Part shown: one piece after another, positions 16,960 to 26,127 of the stretch
Layout of the letters: each line of letters opens with the position of its first letter
Position numbering within the stretch: position 1 is the first letter of the stretch
From: Gammaproteobacteria bacterium UBA2955
GTDB taxonomy: Bacteria; Pseudomonadota; Gammaproteobacteria; Pseudomonadales; Azotimanducaceae
Direction: 5' to 3'
Assembly: GCA_002348825.1 (NCBI GenBank)
Contig: DEBN01000033.1
Coordinates: forward strand, 1 to 32,615
Length of the DNA stretch: 32,615 nucleotides
The notes under the pieces: generated by a model
Told to the model about the DNA's origin: nothing
The model's database searches: none
The model's input: the letters and a program-made list of their open reading frames with translations, nothing else
Made by a program: the position numbers and the translations under genes

Positions 16960-17112
16960 AATCGTAAATCATGCCCGAGCGCCGTAGACTGACGCAGATT
17001 TATCCAGAGCGTTCTCGGGCCTAACGATAGCCGATTTTCAAACCGGTTAGATAAGCTTAGGGAACGGCTCTGATACCCAAAAAATCGGTTTCTTACCTTG
17101 GCGTTGCCGAGC

Positions 17113-17122
17113 GACCGCGGTC
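17113..17122. promoter_or_regulatory. Perfect 10-bp palindrome upstream of CYP153
   Basis: GACCGCGGTC is self-complementary and lies 33 bases before the CYP153 start. A 10-bp palindrome in GC-rich DNA can arise by chance, so its role as an operator is only a possibility. Confidence 0.2.
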
Positions 17123-17155
17123 ATCAATGTGATCTGGCCACTACACAGGTGTTTT

Positions 17156-18409
17156 ATGAATACGACAGCGCTCCCTAACATGCTCGACCGCGACCCGACA
17201 ACGATGGCGCTGGAAGACATCGATATCAGCCACATAGACTTGTGGAAGAACGACAGCAAGTGGCCGTTCTTCAAGCGGCTCCGCGATGAAGCCCCCGTAC
17301 ACTACTGCCGCGACAGCGAATATGGCGCGTTCTGGTCGGTTACTCGCTTTGAAGACATCATGGCGGTGGAGAGAAATTGGGAAATATTTTCTTCATACCC
17401 GCGAATTTCCATCAGCGACCCCATCGAAGGCAGCACTTTTTCTGCGCCGACTTTTATCGCCATGGATCCACCTACCCACGACGAGCAACGCAAGACCGTA
17501 CAAGGCGCCGTTGCCCCGCAGAATCTAAAAAAACTGGAAGCGACCATCCGTCACCGCGCCGGCAAAATTCTCGACGATCTGCCTACGGACGAAACCTTCA
17601 ATTGGGTAGAAAAGGTATCCGTTGAATTGACCACGCAGATGTTGGCAACGTTATTCGACTTCCCATTCGAAGACCGCAGCAAGCTTACGCGTTGGTCGGA
17701 TATCGTCTTTGCTCGGCTGGGCGAAGGCATTATCGACAGTCACCAACAACGGCAAGACGAACTGATGGAATGCCTTGCTTACTTCACCCGTTTGTGGAAA
17801 GAACGCGAAGACAATCCCGTGGGCACTGACTTTATTTCCATGATGATCCGCAGCGACGCCACGCGCCATCTTTCGCCACAAGAATACTTGGGCAACATTC
17901 TGCTGCTCATCGTTGGCGGTAACGACACTACGCGTAATTCTATCTCTGGCGGCGTGCTGGCGCTCAACCAAAATCCGATCGAGTATCAAAAGCTACGCGA
18001 CAATCCAGGCGTGATTCCAAACATGGTGTCGGAAATTATTCGCTGGGTGACGCCCCTCGCGCACATGCGCCGCACCGTAACCAAGGATTTTGAGTTCAAC
18101 GGCCAGCAACTGCACGCCGGCGACAAAGTGATTATGTGGTATGCCTCGGGCAACCGCGACGAACGCAGCATTAAAGATCCGGACCTGTTCAAAATTGATC
18201 GCGAAGACGCCCGCAAACACGTTTCGTTTGGGTTCGGACTGCATCGCTGCATGGGTAATCGCATGGCGGAGATGCAACTGCGAGTGCTCTGGGAAGAGAT
18301 TCAAAAACGCTTTGAACGTATTGAGGTAGTCGGACCGTCCGTGCGCACACCCTCGTGTTTCGTCCACGGCTATACTGATTTACCCGTACGCCTGCATAAG
18401 CTGCGTTAG
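17156..18409 (+). CDS. Cytochrome P450, CYP153-type alkane hydroxylase, 417 aa
   Basis: This soluble P450 is expected to hydroxylate the terminal carbon of alkanes or similar chains. The heme Cys365 lies in FGFGLHRCMGNRM, the I-helix oxygen motif is GGNDTTRNS (254-262), and ExxR is EIIR (293-296). The stretches NSISGGVLALNQNP, WVTPLAHMRRT and MWYASGNRDE are characteristic of CYP153. The frame opens at 17129, but the ATG at 17156 with AGGTG just upstream fits the family N-terminus. The family needs a ferredoxin and ferredoxin reductase, and neither lies in the window. The gene converges on the SDR at 18406-19392, whose frame overlaps the last 4 bases, and is divergent from the FAD monooxygenase. 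Confidence 0.92.
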   Translation: MNTTALPNMLDRDPTTMALEDIDISHIDLWKNDSKWPFFKRLRDEAPVHYCRDSEYGAFWSVTRFEDIMAVERNWEIFSSYPRISISDPIEGSTFSAPTFIAMDPPTHDEQRKTVQGAVAPQNLKKLEATIRHRAGKILDDLPTDETFNWVEKVSVELTTQMLATLFDFPFEDRSKLTRWSDIVFARLGEGIIDSHQQRQDELMECLAYFTRLWKEREDNPVGTDFISMMIRSDATRHLSPQEYLGNILLLIVGGNDTTRNSISGGVLALNQNPIEYQKLRDNPGVIPNMVSEIIRWVTPLAHMRRTVTKDFEFNGQQLHAGDKVIMWYASGNRDERSIKDPDLFKIDREDARKHVSFGFGLHRCMGNRMAEMQLRVLWEEIQKRFERIEVVGPSVRTPSCFVHGYTDLPVRLHKLR

Positions 18410-19392
18410 CTTTCGCTCACCGGCTCCGGTTCACCGAACATCGGTCCCTTCATAATGGCACTGGGCGCCCTGCCAGGCCGGCGTTGCCAAGCGTCACTGT
18501 TATCCAAAGTTAACTGCTGGATGTTCTCGTGGCGCTCGCGCGTTATAGCCAAACCAGCAAACGGCAGATCATGGTCGACATAAGGACGCACATTGTCGGT
18601 GACCATATAAAAGTTACCGGCCCGAATGTGATCAAACACCTGCACTGCATGCCGCTCCGGGGTCATCGCCAAACTAAACTCACCGGCACCCAGAGCCTCT
18701 AGCTCCTGCGCCGACACTGCGCCGTCCTGCACCTGTTGATTTATCGCACTGGTCTTATCGAGTGCCGACGCCACAATGCAGGGGCACAGCACATGCACCC
18801 GAATCTGCGGAGACTTTCTCGCCAGCTCAAACGACAGCGACTCGCAGGTCGCAACCACAGCATGTTTGCTGGCTTGGTAGGACGCACCGCCATTATCACC
18901 TCGCACCAGACCACCAATCGATGCCGTCGCGGAAAAAATCGACTCGGATTGTTGCGCCTGCAAGAGCGGAATAAATGCGTGCATAGTATTCACTACACCC
19001 ATGACGTTAACCCGCAGGGTCGTCTCCCATTCTTGTACCGTGCTTTTCATAATTGTGTGCGAAAAAATAACCCCGGCATTAGCAAACACCGCACCGATCG
19101 TTTTGCCGGGCAACACGTCCCCGATCTGCGCGACCGCGGCGCTCAGCTGTGCGGGGGACGTTACGTCACAGACCAAGCCGTGGCATTGCACACCCGGATA
19201 CAGCTCACGCAGTCGTTGTTCAGCAGCGCGCACGAGCTTTTCATGCAAATCCATAAGTACGATATGCATGCCTAAATCGCCAGCGGCATAACAACACAGG
19301 CCCCAGCCGATGCCATGATTCCCCGCTCCTGTCACCACCGCTACGCTCCCGCGCAACTGGTCTAAATCCATCGGCCCCTGCTGCATACTCAT
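18406..19392 (-). CDS. SDR family oxidoreductase with C-terminal extension, 328 aa
   Basis: The cofactor motif is TGAGNHGIG, the active-site Tyr and Lys are in SYQASKHAVV, and NAG occurs in FANAGVIFS. The protein is about 70 residues longer than a classical SDR; the tail carries GPMFGEPEPVSES. It probably oxidises an alcohol to an aldehyde or ketone, and convergence with CYP153 suggests it could act on the P450 product. The ATG at 19392 follows GGAGAAG. A Fur-like match lies 11 bases upstream (19403-19421). A second in-frame Met two codons later is possible. Confidence 0.85.
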   Translation of the reverse strand: MSMQQGPMDLDQLRGSVAVVTGAGNHGIGWGLCCYAAGDLGMHIVLMDLHEKLVRAAEQRLRELYPGVQCHGLVCDVTSPAQLSAAVAQIGDVLPGKTIGAVFANAGVIFSHTIMKSTVQEWETTLRVNVMGVVNTMHAFIPLLQAQQSESIFSATASIGGLVRGDNGGASYQASKHAVVATCESLSFELARKSPQIRVHVLCPCIVASALDKTSAINQQVQDGAVSAQELEALGAGEFSLAMTPERHAVQVFDHIRAGNFYMVTDNVRPYVDHDLPFAGLAITRERHENIQQLTLDNSDAWQRRPGRAPSAIMKGPMFGEPEPVSES

Positions 19393-19402
19393 TGCGCTTC
19401 TC

Positions 19403-19421
19403 CGTTTTGATAATCATGGTC
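19403..19421. promoter_or_regulatory. Weak Fur-box-like match (site D)
   Basis: The stretch contains the Fur core TGATAATCAT and matches the 19-bp consensus at about 13 positions by eye. Unlike sites A-C, the left arm is poor and it overlaps the SDR leader close to the ribosome binding site, so it is a weaker candidate. Confidence 0.3.
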
Positions 19422-19631
19422 CGTAAGGCGCTTGCACGGCGCCGGCGGCGGCATTCCAGAGTGCGTGATATTAACGGTAATCAGTCGTCGAACGGTATAA
19501 GGCGCCGCAACGCAAGCTAGGAATACCGTGACACAATCATGCGCAAATTCAACGAACGCATAGCTCAACGCCCATCCGTGCTGGTTGCATGCACTATGGC
19601 ATACTCTTGGGTAGAGGAAGGGGGGCAAGCC

Positions 19632-21299
19632 ATGTTCATGGGTCTAAACTATTGGTCGGGTGTGATCGTAGCGCTGCTGTTGGCGGCCGTTGCGACGTCA
19701 GCCCCTACTGTCGCCGCTAACCAAACTTCGCAGCACGAGAAATCCATCTACTGGGGCGATCTGCATGCGCATACGGCCTATTCCATGGACGCCTATGTGC
19801 TGAATACTCAGACCACACCGGAGGACGCTTACCGATTTGCGCAAGGCGGTTCGATCACCCTGCCCGACGGCGGCGAACACAGATTGAAACGCCCGCTAGA
19901 CTTTGCCGCAGTTACCGATCACGCCGAGTACTTTGGACTCATCAACGTATGCCGCAGCGAGCCCCAGCGCCCCTACTGTAAAGAACTTGCCGAAGCCGCC
20001 GCTGAAAATTCGCGACGCGGCTTCGTAGATATATTCTTACCGCTCATCGTCAGCGGCAAACGTAATTGCCTCGTCGATGATAGTCGCTGTGCAGATTTTG
20101 AGGCAAATCTATGGCAACGCAGCATAGACGCCGCAGAAGCCGCCAACCAACCTGGCAAATTCACCACCTTTATCGCCAGTGAGTGGACCGCCTCTCCCGA
20201 TAACCTACATTGGCACCGTAACCTCATTTATGCGAACGCGAGCGTACCCAAGCGTGCCATCAATTCTTTTGATCAGCCCACTCAGGAGCAAATGTGGCAG
20301 GCGCTAAAAGACCAATGCCGCGACCGAGCGCCGTGTGACGTCATCGCCATACCTCACAATGGCAATATTGGTCTGGGTGGCAGCTACGCCACCGCAGGCC
20401 ACACGACAAAGCTTCTCGGGCTGCGCGCCGAGTTCGAAAAATTAGTAGAAATCCATCAACACAAAGGGTCCAGCGAGTGCTACCCCGGCTCAATGTATAG
20501 CGACGAGAGTTGCGACTTCGAAATCGCACTACCGATACCTATACGCGACGACCTGCGACTGAATAAACGGGAACTTACAGAACAAGAGAAAATAGACATC
20601 GCTAACGGCTACGTGCGACCCACTTTGGCACGAGGTTTAAAGCTGCTAAACAGCCAGGGGGTTAACCCGTTTCGATACGGTTTCGTCGGCGCCACCGACA
20701 GCCATTCCGCTCAACCAGGCAGCGCCGAAGAGGACAACTGGCGCGGCTCGTTAGGCCAGTGGGATGACAATCTGAACGATCGGCAGATGTTCGCCAACTA
20801 TAACCCGGGGGGCTTAACCGCGATCTGGGCAGAGGAGAACACCCGACAAGCATTATTCGCAGCACTGCAACGACGAGAGGTTTACGCCACCAGCGGTACC
20901 CGGATAAAACTGCGAGTGCGCCAAACCTTTACCGCCGGAGCAGACTGCGACGCGGTGCCGGAGCAAACTAAAACCATGGGAGCAAGCCTTGGTGAACACA
21001 AAAAAACACAACAGCCAACATTCATAATTGAGGCTATGCAGGACCAGACGCCTATAGCCGCAATCGACCTAATAAAACTCAGTCAAAACGGCGACCAAGT
21101 GGATCAGCGCGTCATCGCTCTGGGGAACTACCCAAACGGCCGGGCAAGCAGTTGCGTCACTTGGCGGGATAGCGACTACATTAAAGGCGATATGGCGCTG
21201 TGGTATGTGCGGGTACTTGAGCAACCCACCCAGCGCTGGGACCAGAAGCATCAGATTCAGGAGCGCGCATGGTCGTCGCCGATATGGTCGCTGGAGTAA
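19632..21299 (+). CDS. Exported DUF3604 protein, 555 aa
   Basis: This family of unknown function belongs to the PHP-like metal-dependent hydrolases. It shows YWGDLHAHTAYSMDAY near the start, VTDHAEYFG, FIASEWTASP, and GFVGATDSHSAQPGSAEEDN, all histidine- and acid-rich blocks for a metal site. The frame opens at 19539, but the ATG at 19632 after GAGGAAGGGGGG begins a signal peptide (GVIVALLLAAVATSAPTVAA), so the protein is probably periplasmic. Members often sit beside sulfatases and esterases in marine bacteria; here the neighbours are an exported esterase and, further off, a sulfatase. The substrate is unknown. Confidence 0.85.
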   Translation: MFMGLNYWSGVIVALLLAAVATSAPTVAANQTSQHEKSIYWGDLHAHTAYSMDAYVLNTQTTPEDAYRFAQGGSITLPDGGEHRLKRPLDFAAVTDHAEYFGLINVCRSEPQRPYCKELAEAAAENSRRGFVDIFLPLIVSGKRNCLVDDSRCADFEANLWQRSIDAAEAANQPGKFTTFIASEWTASPDNLHWHRNLIYANASVPKRAINSFDQPTQEQMWQALKDQCRDRAPCDVIAIPHNGNIGLGGSYATAGHTTKLLGLRAEFEKLVEIHQHKGSSECYPGSMYSDESCDFEIALPIPIRDDLRLNKRELTEQEKIDIANGYVRPTLARGLKLLNSQGVNPFRYGFVGATDSHSAQPGSAEEDNWRGSLGQWDDNLNDRQMFANYNPGGLTAIWAEENTRQALFAALQRREVYATSGTRIKLRVRQTFTAGADCDAVPEQTKTMGASLGEHKKTQQPTFIIEAMQDQTPIAAIDLIKLSQNGDQVDQRVIALGNYPNGRASSCVTWRDSDYIKGDMALWYVRVLEQPTQRWDQKHQIQERAWSSPIWSLE

Positions 21300-21359
21300 A
21301 GCAACGCGCCTTGCGTGAGCAAATCCCCGCCGTCACAGTCGCTTACCCTTTATCTGAGC

Positions 21360-22874
21360 CTAACGCTCGCGCTGGTACAAATCTTCGAAGACCTCGTATT
21401 TGCCTTGCATTAATCCGCTGTTCGCCCTCGATCCTGCGGCGCCGAATTCCATATAACCTTTCGCATCCAACGAGTAATTAGGCCACGGCACTGGAATAGC
21501 ACCATTTGGATCACCATAGGTAGCGAACCGCACCCACTGATCGGACATTTCCTCAGCGAGCTTTAAGTTACGTGCGTCAGCGAAGGCTGGTGTATGGGCG
21601 ACATTGTTAAAAGCGAAGACAATCTCGGCAGCATGAAATGCGCCCAGTTCGGTGCCTAGCGGTTGGTGGGTAAAGTAATACATAAACGCCGCAGCATCGT
21701 GTTGTACAGATTTAGCCGCCCAGTAATGCATATTCCAGCCAAAGCCTGCGTCCGATGACAAGGCCAATACCGATTGACGAACGTCTTGACCGGGGTAGAA
21801 CTGCAACACCGCTTCGGCACTGTCGCCAAAGCGTCGCCGTAGCAGAGCTTCGTAGGCCTGCGCGCTCTCGGGCATCATCTGTAGCGCGCCCAGTGTGGTG
21901 CCCTCCTCGGCGTTATAGCCCAGCATTACCGGCACGCGATTGAAATCTCCTCGCGCGAAGATTCTATACAGCTGATCTGGAATGATCTTGCCATCCACAA
22001 CTGCGCCATAATCTTGACCAGTATCCGCGTTGAGAACAGCCGAACCATCGAGTTGTCGCATCGCCGTGATAGACCCGAGACCTAGTGCTTTCTGCAACGC
22101 AATGCCGCGACTTTCCGCCGAGCTTGTGCCCGATTTTAATTCCGGAATTTTTCGAAATTCTCCGCCACTTTGTCCTATCGCCCGGTGAAAGAGTCCTTTG
22201 GCCTCTGGCGAACCTACCAGATGACTGACACTCCATGAGCCCGCCGATTCACCAAAGATAGTGACATTATTTGGGTCACCACCGAAGGCGTCGATGTTGG
22301 CTTTGACCCAGCGCAGCGCCTGGATCTGGTCTGAGGTACCGTAGTTCCCAGAGCTGTTAGAAGGCACCTCCGCGCTCAGTTGCGGATGCGCCATATAGCC
22401 GAAGACACCTAAGCGGTAGTTAATTGTCACTAACACTACGCCCTTCTTCGCCAGTTCTGTGCCGTCGTAAGCGGCAGTCGAGCCAGCGCCGCGGGTCAGT
22501 GAACCACCATGAATCCAAACCATAACGGGTAAGGCGCTATCCGACGGCATCGACGACCATATATTGAGATACAGGCAGTCCTCGCTGGTGGGCTCTGACG
22601 TACGAGCAAAGAACGAGTTCTCGGGGTACGGGCGTTGCGCGCAGGCGGGGCTAAAACGCGTCGCATCACGCTTGCCTTGCCAACCCGGATGCGCCTCCGC
22701 GTAGGTCCAGCGGCGCGCGCCAATAGGCGCCACGGCATAGGGAATACCTTTAAACACTGAGATTGCATCAGATCGCTGTGATGTGGCGCCGACAAGTTTG
22801 CCGCTCGGAGTAACTACTTCGACGGCAAACGCAGAGTTTGAAAACGCGAGGAGCGCGAGCAGCAATAGACGCAT
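21360..22874 (-). CDS. Exported type B carboxylesterase, 504 aa
   Basis: This is a type B carboxylesterase/lipase. The nucleophile Ser210 is in the elbow TIFGESAGSWS, the acid is in GYNAEEGT, and the His is in LGAFHAAEIVFAF. SEDCLYLNIW (97-106) and WIHGGSLTRGAG (oxyanion hole) are standard. The first 17 residues (RLLLLALLAFSNSAFA) are a clear signal peptide, so it acts in the periplasm or outside. The start ATG follows AAGGA. It converges on the DUF3604 gene with 60 bases between. It probably cleaves ester bonds of a complex substrate before uptake. Confidence 0.92.
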   Translation of the reverse strand: MRLLLLALLAFSNSAFAVEVVTPSGKLVGATSQRSDAISVFKGIPYAVAPIGARRWTYAEAHPGWQGKRDATRFSPACAQRPYPENSFFARTSEPTSEDCLYLNIWSSMPSDSALPVMVWIHGGSLTRGAGSTAAYDGTELAKKGVVLVTINYRLGVFGYMAHPQLSAEVPSNSSGNYGTSDQIQALRWVKANIDAFGGDPNNVTIFGESAGSWSVSHLVGSPEAKGLFHRAIGQSGGEFRKIPELKSGTSSAESRGIALQKALGLGSITAMRQLDGSAVLNADTGQDYGAVVDGKIIPDQLYRIFARGDFNRVPVMLGYNAEEGTTLGALQMMPESAQAYEALLRRRFGDSAEAVLQFYPGQDVRQSVLALSSDAGFGWNMHYWAAKSVQHDAAAFMYYFTHQPLGTELGAFHAAEIVFAFNNVAHTPAFADARNLKLAEEMSDQWVRFATYGDPNGAIPVPWPNYSLDAKGYMEFGAAGSRANSGLMQGKYEVFEDLYQRER

Positions 22875-23161
22875 GATGTCTGTCCTTTGTGATCTTCAAA
22901 TGTTTTCGCAGTAAAGACTAATGGAAGGGTTAGCCAGAGCATAGCCGGTAGAGCAAACCGCCGGTCGTCAGAGAACATTACTTTTGAAAATATACAACAG
23001 CCGCATCCGTGGGTATCGGTGGCCACCCATATTAGTGCTTTGGCGCGCGGCGAACCTGACTCGGCATGTGCGACAAACCTGACCCTCAGGTCGCCTTGCA
23101 ATCTATGGCAAACTGACCGCTCACGCGTTTGGCTCAATTCGGTAACAGAGGAATCTTCAGG

Positions 23162-23839
23162 ATGATCAAATTGCACGGATTTTCCGCAAGCAACTATTAC
23201 AACGTACCTAAACTCGCACTATTGGAAAAAGGCATCGCATTTGAAGAGGTGTTGTCCTACACCGGGGTGGGACCAAAATATAAACCGGAGTATTTGGACA
23301 AAAGTCCCTTGGGGAAAGTGCCGGCTATTGAAACCGCAGAGGGCTACCTCAGCGAGTCGAGGGCCATTCTGGATTACATCGAACGCGTACACCCCACACC
23401 GCCATTGTTACCCGACTCGCCCTTTGACGCGGCCAAAGTGCAGGAACTCGCGCAATTTATTGAACTCTATTTTGAGCTCGCCGCGCGCCGAATGATCCCC
23501 AATCTGCTGTCGGGCACCGAACCAAACCCGGCCGTTTTGCAAGAATTTGAGACCAACATCAGTAAGGCCACAGTGGCACTGGCAAAACTTTCTACCTTCG
23601 AATCATTCGCTTATGGCGAACAGTTTACCCTCGCGGATATCGCGGCGATTTTAAACCTTCCGATCGTGCGCAGCGTTGGTAAACGCTTTCTCAACGAAGA
23701 CCCTTTATCTAAAGTACCAGGCCTAGACGGCTATTGTGCACGCATGGAGGAACGGCCACACGTAAAGACCATTCGCGCAGATGCCGCGGCCGACCAAGCT
23801 GGCTTTATGGCACATCTAAAAGAACTGTACGGCATCTAG
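23162..23839 (+). CDS. Glutathione S-transferase family protein, 225 aa
   Basis: This is a typical-length GST. The thioredoxin-like N-terminal domain has GFSASNYYNVPKLALLEKG, then LGKVPAIE and SESRAILDYI, which are the glutathione-binding blocks. A helical C-terminal domain with FTLADIAAILNLPIVR follows. The ATG at 23162 is chosen because GAGG lies upstream at good distance; the frame is open earlier. It stands alone on the + strand between an esterase and a beta-lactamase-like hydrolase. It is probably a detoxification or isomerisation enzyme acting on reactive intermediates. The second GST-like gene of the window (2700) is much longer. Confidence 0.88.
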   Translation: MIKLHGFSASNYYNVPKLALLEKGIAFEEVLSYTGVGPKYKPEYLDKSPLGKVPAIETAEGYLSESRAILDYIERVHPTPPLLPDSPFDAAKVQELAQFIELYFELAARRMIPNLLSGTEPNPAVLQEFETNISKATVALAKLSTFESFAYGEQFTLADIAAILNLPIVRSVGKRFLNEDPLSKVPGLDGYCARMEERPHVKTIRADAAADQAGFMAHLKELYGI

Positions 23840-23924
23840 CCCCTGTGAATAGATCGTGAGAGCGTCTTTTTCGCGGGCGCTCGCCAGCTACTCAGCGGCT
23901 TAATCCGCCAGGGTGATTCGTCGA

Positions 23925-25148
23925 TTAGTCGTTGATCGCGCCATAGATAATGTTCTTCAACTGCCCTCGAAAATTAAAGGTCGCCGAAGGCATAAGTTGC
24001 GTCATAAAGACCACATACAGATCTTCAATCGGGTCAACCCAGAAGATAGTGGATGCCGCGCCGCCCCAATAATAATCGCCGGCGCCAATGGTGCCGGAAA
24101 ATACCTCGTCTAAAGTCGACGCAAAACCCAGACCAAAGCCCACGCCTTCATAGGCGGTTTCAGAAAAGGAGCCCATTGCCGTCTGACTCAAATCCGCGCC
24201 GCCGGCGATATGGTTCTTGATCATCAAAGACAGTGTTCGGCTGCCAAGAATCTCCACGCCGTCGCGGGTGCCCTGCTGTCGCAGCATTTCGCAGAACTTG
24301 GCGTAATCCGCAGTCGTACTGACTAGGCCGGCACCGCCCGACGGAAAACTTGGCGCACGCAGATATTTACTGTTTAGCGGGTCATCGAGCAAACGCAGCG
24401 ACTTGTCTGGCGCGCGCTCATAGTTGGCGGCAAACCGCTCAACCTTGTGTTCAGGCACCCAGAACCCGGTATCGTCCATACCTAGGGGCTGGAAGATTCG
24501 CTGCTGCAAAAAGTCTTCAAATTTCTGTCCGGAAATGGTCTCTACAAGACACCCGCATACGTCTGTGGCCAGCGAATACAACCATCTCGTCCCGGGGTCA
24601 TAGCGCAGCGGCACCTGGGCCAACTTATCCGCAAAGGAAGCAATAGTTTCACCGTCGCCACGCTGCACGCCAAGGCGCTGATATACGGCATTCACCGGAT
24701 GAGGATCAGCCGCCAACAATGCGCCATAGGTCAACCCAGCTGTGTGAGACAGAATGTGCCGCATGGTCATGGGCGACGCTGGCGGTCGCGTTTCAAGGGT
24801 ATCGCCTTCACCTTGCACCCAAACTTGTTGATCGCGCCAGCCCGGCAAAAATCGATACACCGGATCGTTGAGTTGGAAGCGCCCCTCTTCGAACAGCATC
24901 ATCAGCGCGACCGAAGTAATCGGCTTAGTCATAGAATAAATACGAAAGATCGTATCGTCCGTCACCGGCTTATTACGTTCACGGTCCCTATCGCCGAAAG
25001 ACTGAAAATAGGCAGGCACCCCATGTCGAGAGACCATAACCTGGCAGCCGGCTATTTTCCCCGGCTGGATATAGCGTTCATTCAAATGCCGGCTTATTTG
25101 CTCCAGCTTTACTGCCGAGAAGCCCGCCTTGGTTGGATTAACGTCCAT
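23925..25148 (-). CDS. Serine beta-lactamase-like hydrolase (esterase EstB type), 407 aa
   Basis: This belongs to the class C beta-lactamase/DD-peptidase-like superfamily, many of whose members are esterases. The nucleophile motif SxxK is SMTK (in IYSMTKPITSVAL), a Tyr motif is in WLYSLATDVCG, and the C-terminal WGGAAS stretch occupies the KTG position. No signal peptide is seen, so a cytoplasmic esterase role is more likely than antibiotic resistance. A GTG at 25154 is possible, but the ATG at 25148 after AGGGG is preferred. The gene is divergent from the SDR at 25327. Confidence 0.88.
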   Translation of the reverse strand: MDVNPTKAGFSAVKLEQISRHLNERYIQPGKIAGCQVMVSRHGVPAYFQSFGDRDRERNKPVTDDTIFRIYSMTKPITSVALMMLFEEGRFQLNDPVYRFLPGWRDQQVWVQGEGDTLETRPPASPMTMRHILSHTAGLTYGALLAADPHPVNAVYQRLGVQRGDGETIASFADKLAQVPLRYDPGTRWLYSLATDVCGCLVETISGQKFEDFLQQRIFQPLGMDDTGFWVPEHKVERFAANYERAPDKSLRLLDDPLNSKYLRAPSFPSGGAGLVSTTADYAKFCEMLRQQGTRDGVEILGSRTLSLMIKNHIAGGADLSQTAMGSFSETAYEGVGFGLGFASTLDEVFSGTIGAGDYYWGGAASTIFWVDPIEDLYVVFMTQLMPSATFNFRGQLKNIIYGAIND

Positions 25149-25268
25149 GCTCACCCCTGTTGCCCGTTGGCTCTATCGTTTGCGCAGCAACCACGATAGC
25201 AGGACACGGCGCATCATCCAAAGACATGTCGGCCGGTCGTAAAATGCTCACAACAGGAAACAAAGCCC

Positions 25269-25298
25269 TTGCATTCATCTTTCCCGTATCAATAGGAT
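25269..25298 (+). promoter_or_regulatory. Candidate promoter of the SDR at 25327
   Basis: A -35 like TTGCAT (25269-25274) and a -10 like TAGGAT (25293-25298) are 18 bases apart. The palindrome at 25289-25307 overlaps the -10 element, as expected for a repressor site. Confidence 0.35.
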
Positions 25299-25307
25299 TC
25301 GTATTGA
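25289..25307. promoter_or_regulatory. Perfect TCAATA-N7-TATTGA palindrome
   Basis: Six-base arms are exactly complementary around GGATTCG. It lies 20 bases before the SDR start and overlaps the candidate -10. It does not match the Fur-like sites, so it would belong to another regulator. Confidence 0.4.
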
Positions 25308-25326
25308 ATTTAACTGGGGAAAACAG

Positions 25327-26097
25327 ATGATCGATCTTAACCTGAGCGGCAAGCGAGCCGTGGTTACCGGAGCAAGTTTAGGTATCGGTGCAGCGATCGT
25401 AAAAATGCTCGCCGAACATGGCGCCGAAGTTGAGTTTTGTGCGCGCAATGCCGACACGGTCAACGCGCTGTCAACAGACAGCAAAGCGACTGGCCACACT
25501 GCCGACATGGGCGATCAGGCCTCAACCGAAAACTTTATTCAGCGGGTCCTCGATTCTGGGCCAGTGGATATACTCATCAACAATGTCGGCGCCTCTCCAT
25601 CGCGTAATTTCCTCTACATGAGCGATGACGATTGGCGCGATTTACACGAGCTAAACCTGTTGTCGGCGGTGCGCTGCACACGTGCATTTCTACCGGGCAT
25701 GCGCGAAAAAAAATCCGGCCGCGTGGTGATGATTTCCAGCTCGGCCGGGAAATACCCTAATGCAGCTTTAATCGATTACGGTGCAACCAAAGCGGCGATG
25801 ATCTCCATGTCTAAATCGTTAGCGAGAAAATACGGACGTGACGGCGTGCTTATAAACAGCGTATTGCCCGGTCTGATCCACACGGCCATGTGGGAGCGCG
25901 CCGCGGGAGAAATCGCTGCGGCGAACGACTCAACCGCAGAGCAGGTGATTGCCAACAACGGCAAAGGCGTTCCGATAGGACGCTATGGCACCTCAGAAGA
26001 AGTTGCGGCGTTAGTGGTCTTTCTTTGTTCGGAAGCTGCCTCCTACATCAACGGAACGGCGATCGAGGTAGACGGGGGCCAAGCCAGTCACACCTAG
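25327..26097 (+). CDS. Short-chain dehydrogenase/reductase (SDR), 256 aa
   Basis: This is a classical SDR. TGASLGIG gives the cofactor site, NNVGASPS replaces the usual NNAG, Ser is in MISSSAGKYPN, and YGATK (IDYGATKAAMI) gives the active-site Tyr and Lys. The C-terminal EVDGGQASHT is typical. It lies between the beta-lactamase-like hydrolase and a CoA transferase and ends in a likely two-way hairpin. It probably oxidises a hydroxyl group in the beta-oxidation-like branch with the acyl-CoA dehydrogenase. The start ATG has GGGGA about 5 bases upstream. Confidence 0.92.
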   Translation: MIDLNLSGKRAVVTGASLGIGAAIVKMLAEHGAEVEFCARNADTVNALSTDSKATGHTADMGDQASTENFIQRVLDSGPVDILINNVGASPSRNFLYMSDDDWRDLHELNLLSAVRCTRAFLPGMREKKSGRVVMISSSAGKYPNAALIDYGATKAAMISMSKSLARKYGRDGVLINSVLPGLIHTAMWERAAGEIAAANDSTAEQVIANNGKGVPIGRYGTSEEVAALVVFLCSEAASYINGTAIEVDGGQASHT

Positions 26098-26108
26098 CAT
26101 AAACGCAC

Positions 26109-26127
26109 CCCGAAAATCTCATTCGGG
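26109..26127. terminator. Hairpin between convergent SDR and CoA transferase genes
   Basis: CCCGAA and TTCGGG pair perfectly around a 7-base loop. The hairpin overlaps the end of the CoA transferase gene and lies 12 bases after the SDR stop. It has no strong T-run on either side, so its strength as a terminator is uncertain. Confidence 0.4.

Noticed and set aside
19539-19631. N-terminal extension of the DUF3604 protein
   Set aside because: It precedes a strong ribosome binding site and a clear signal peptide start at 19632, so it is probably untranslated.
23018-23027. GGTGGCCACC palindrome in the 22875-23161 space
   Set aside because: A short GC-rich palindrome far from any clear promoter element; chance is likely. 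No gene was seen in this 287-base stretch.
23925-25148. Antibiotic-resistance beta-lactamase
   Set aside because: There is no signal peptide and the overall pattern is EstB-like, so resistance should not be inferred.
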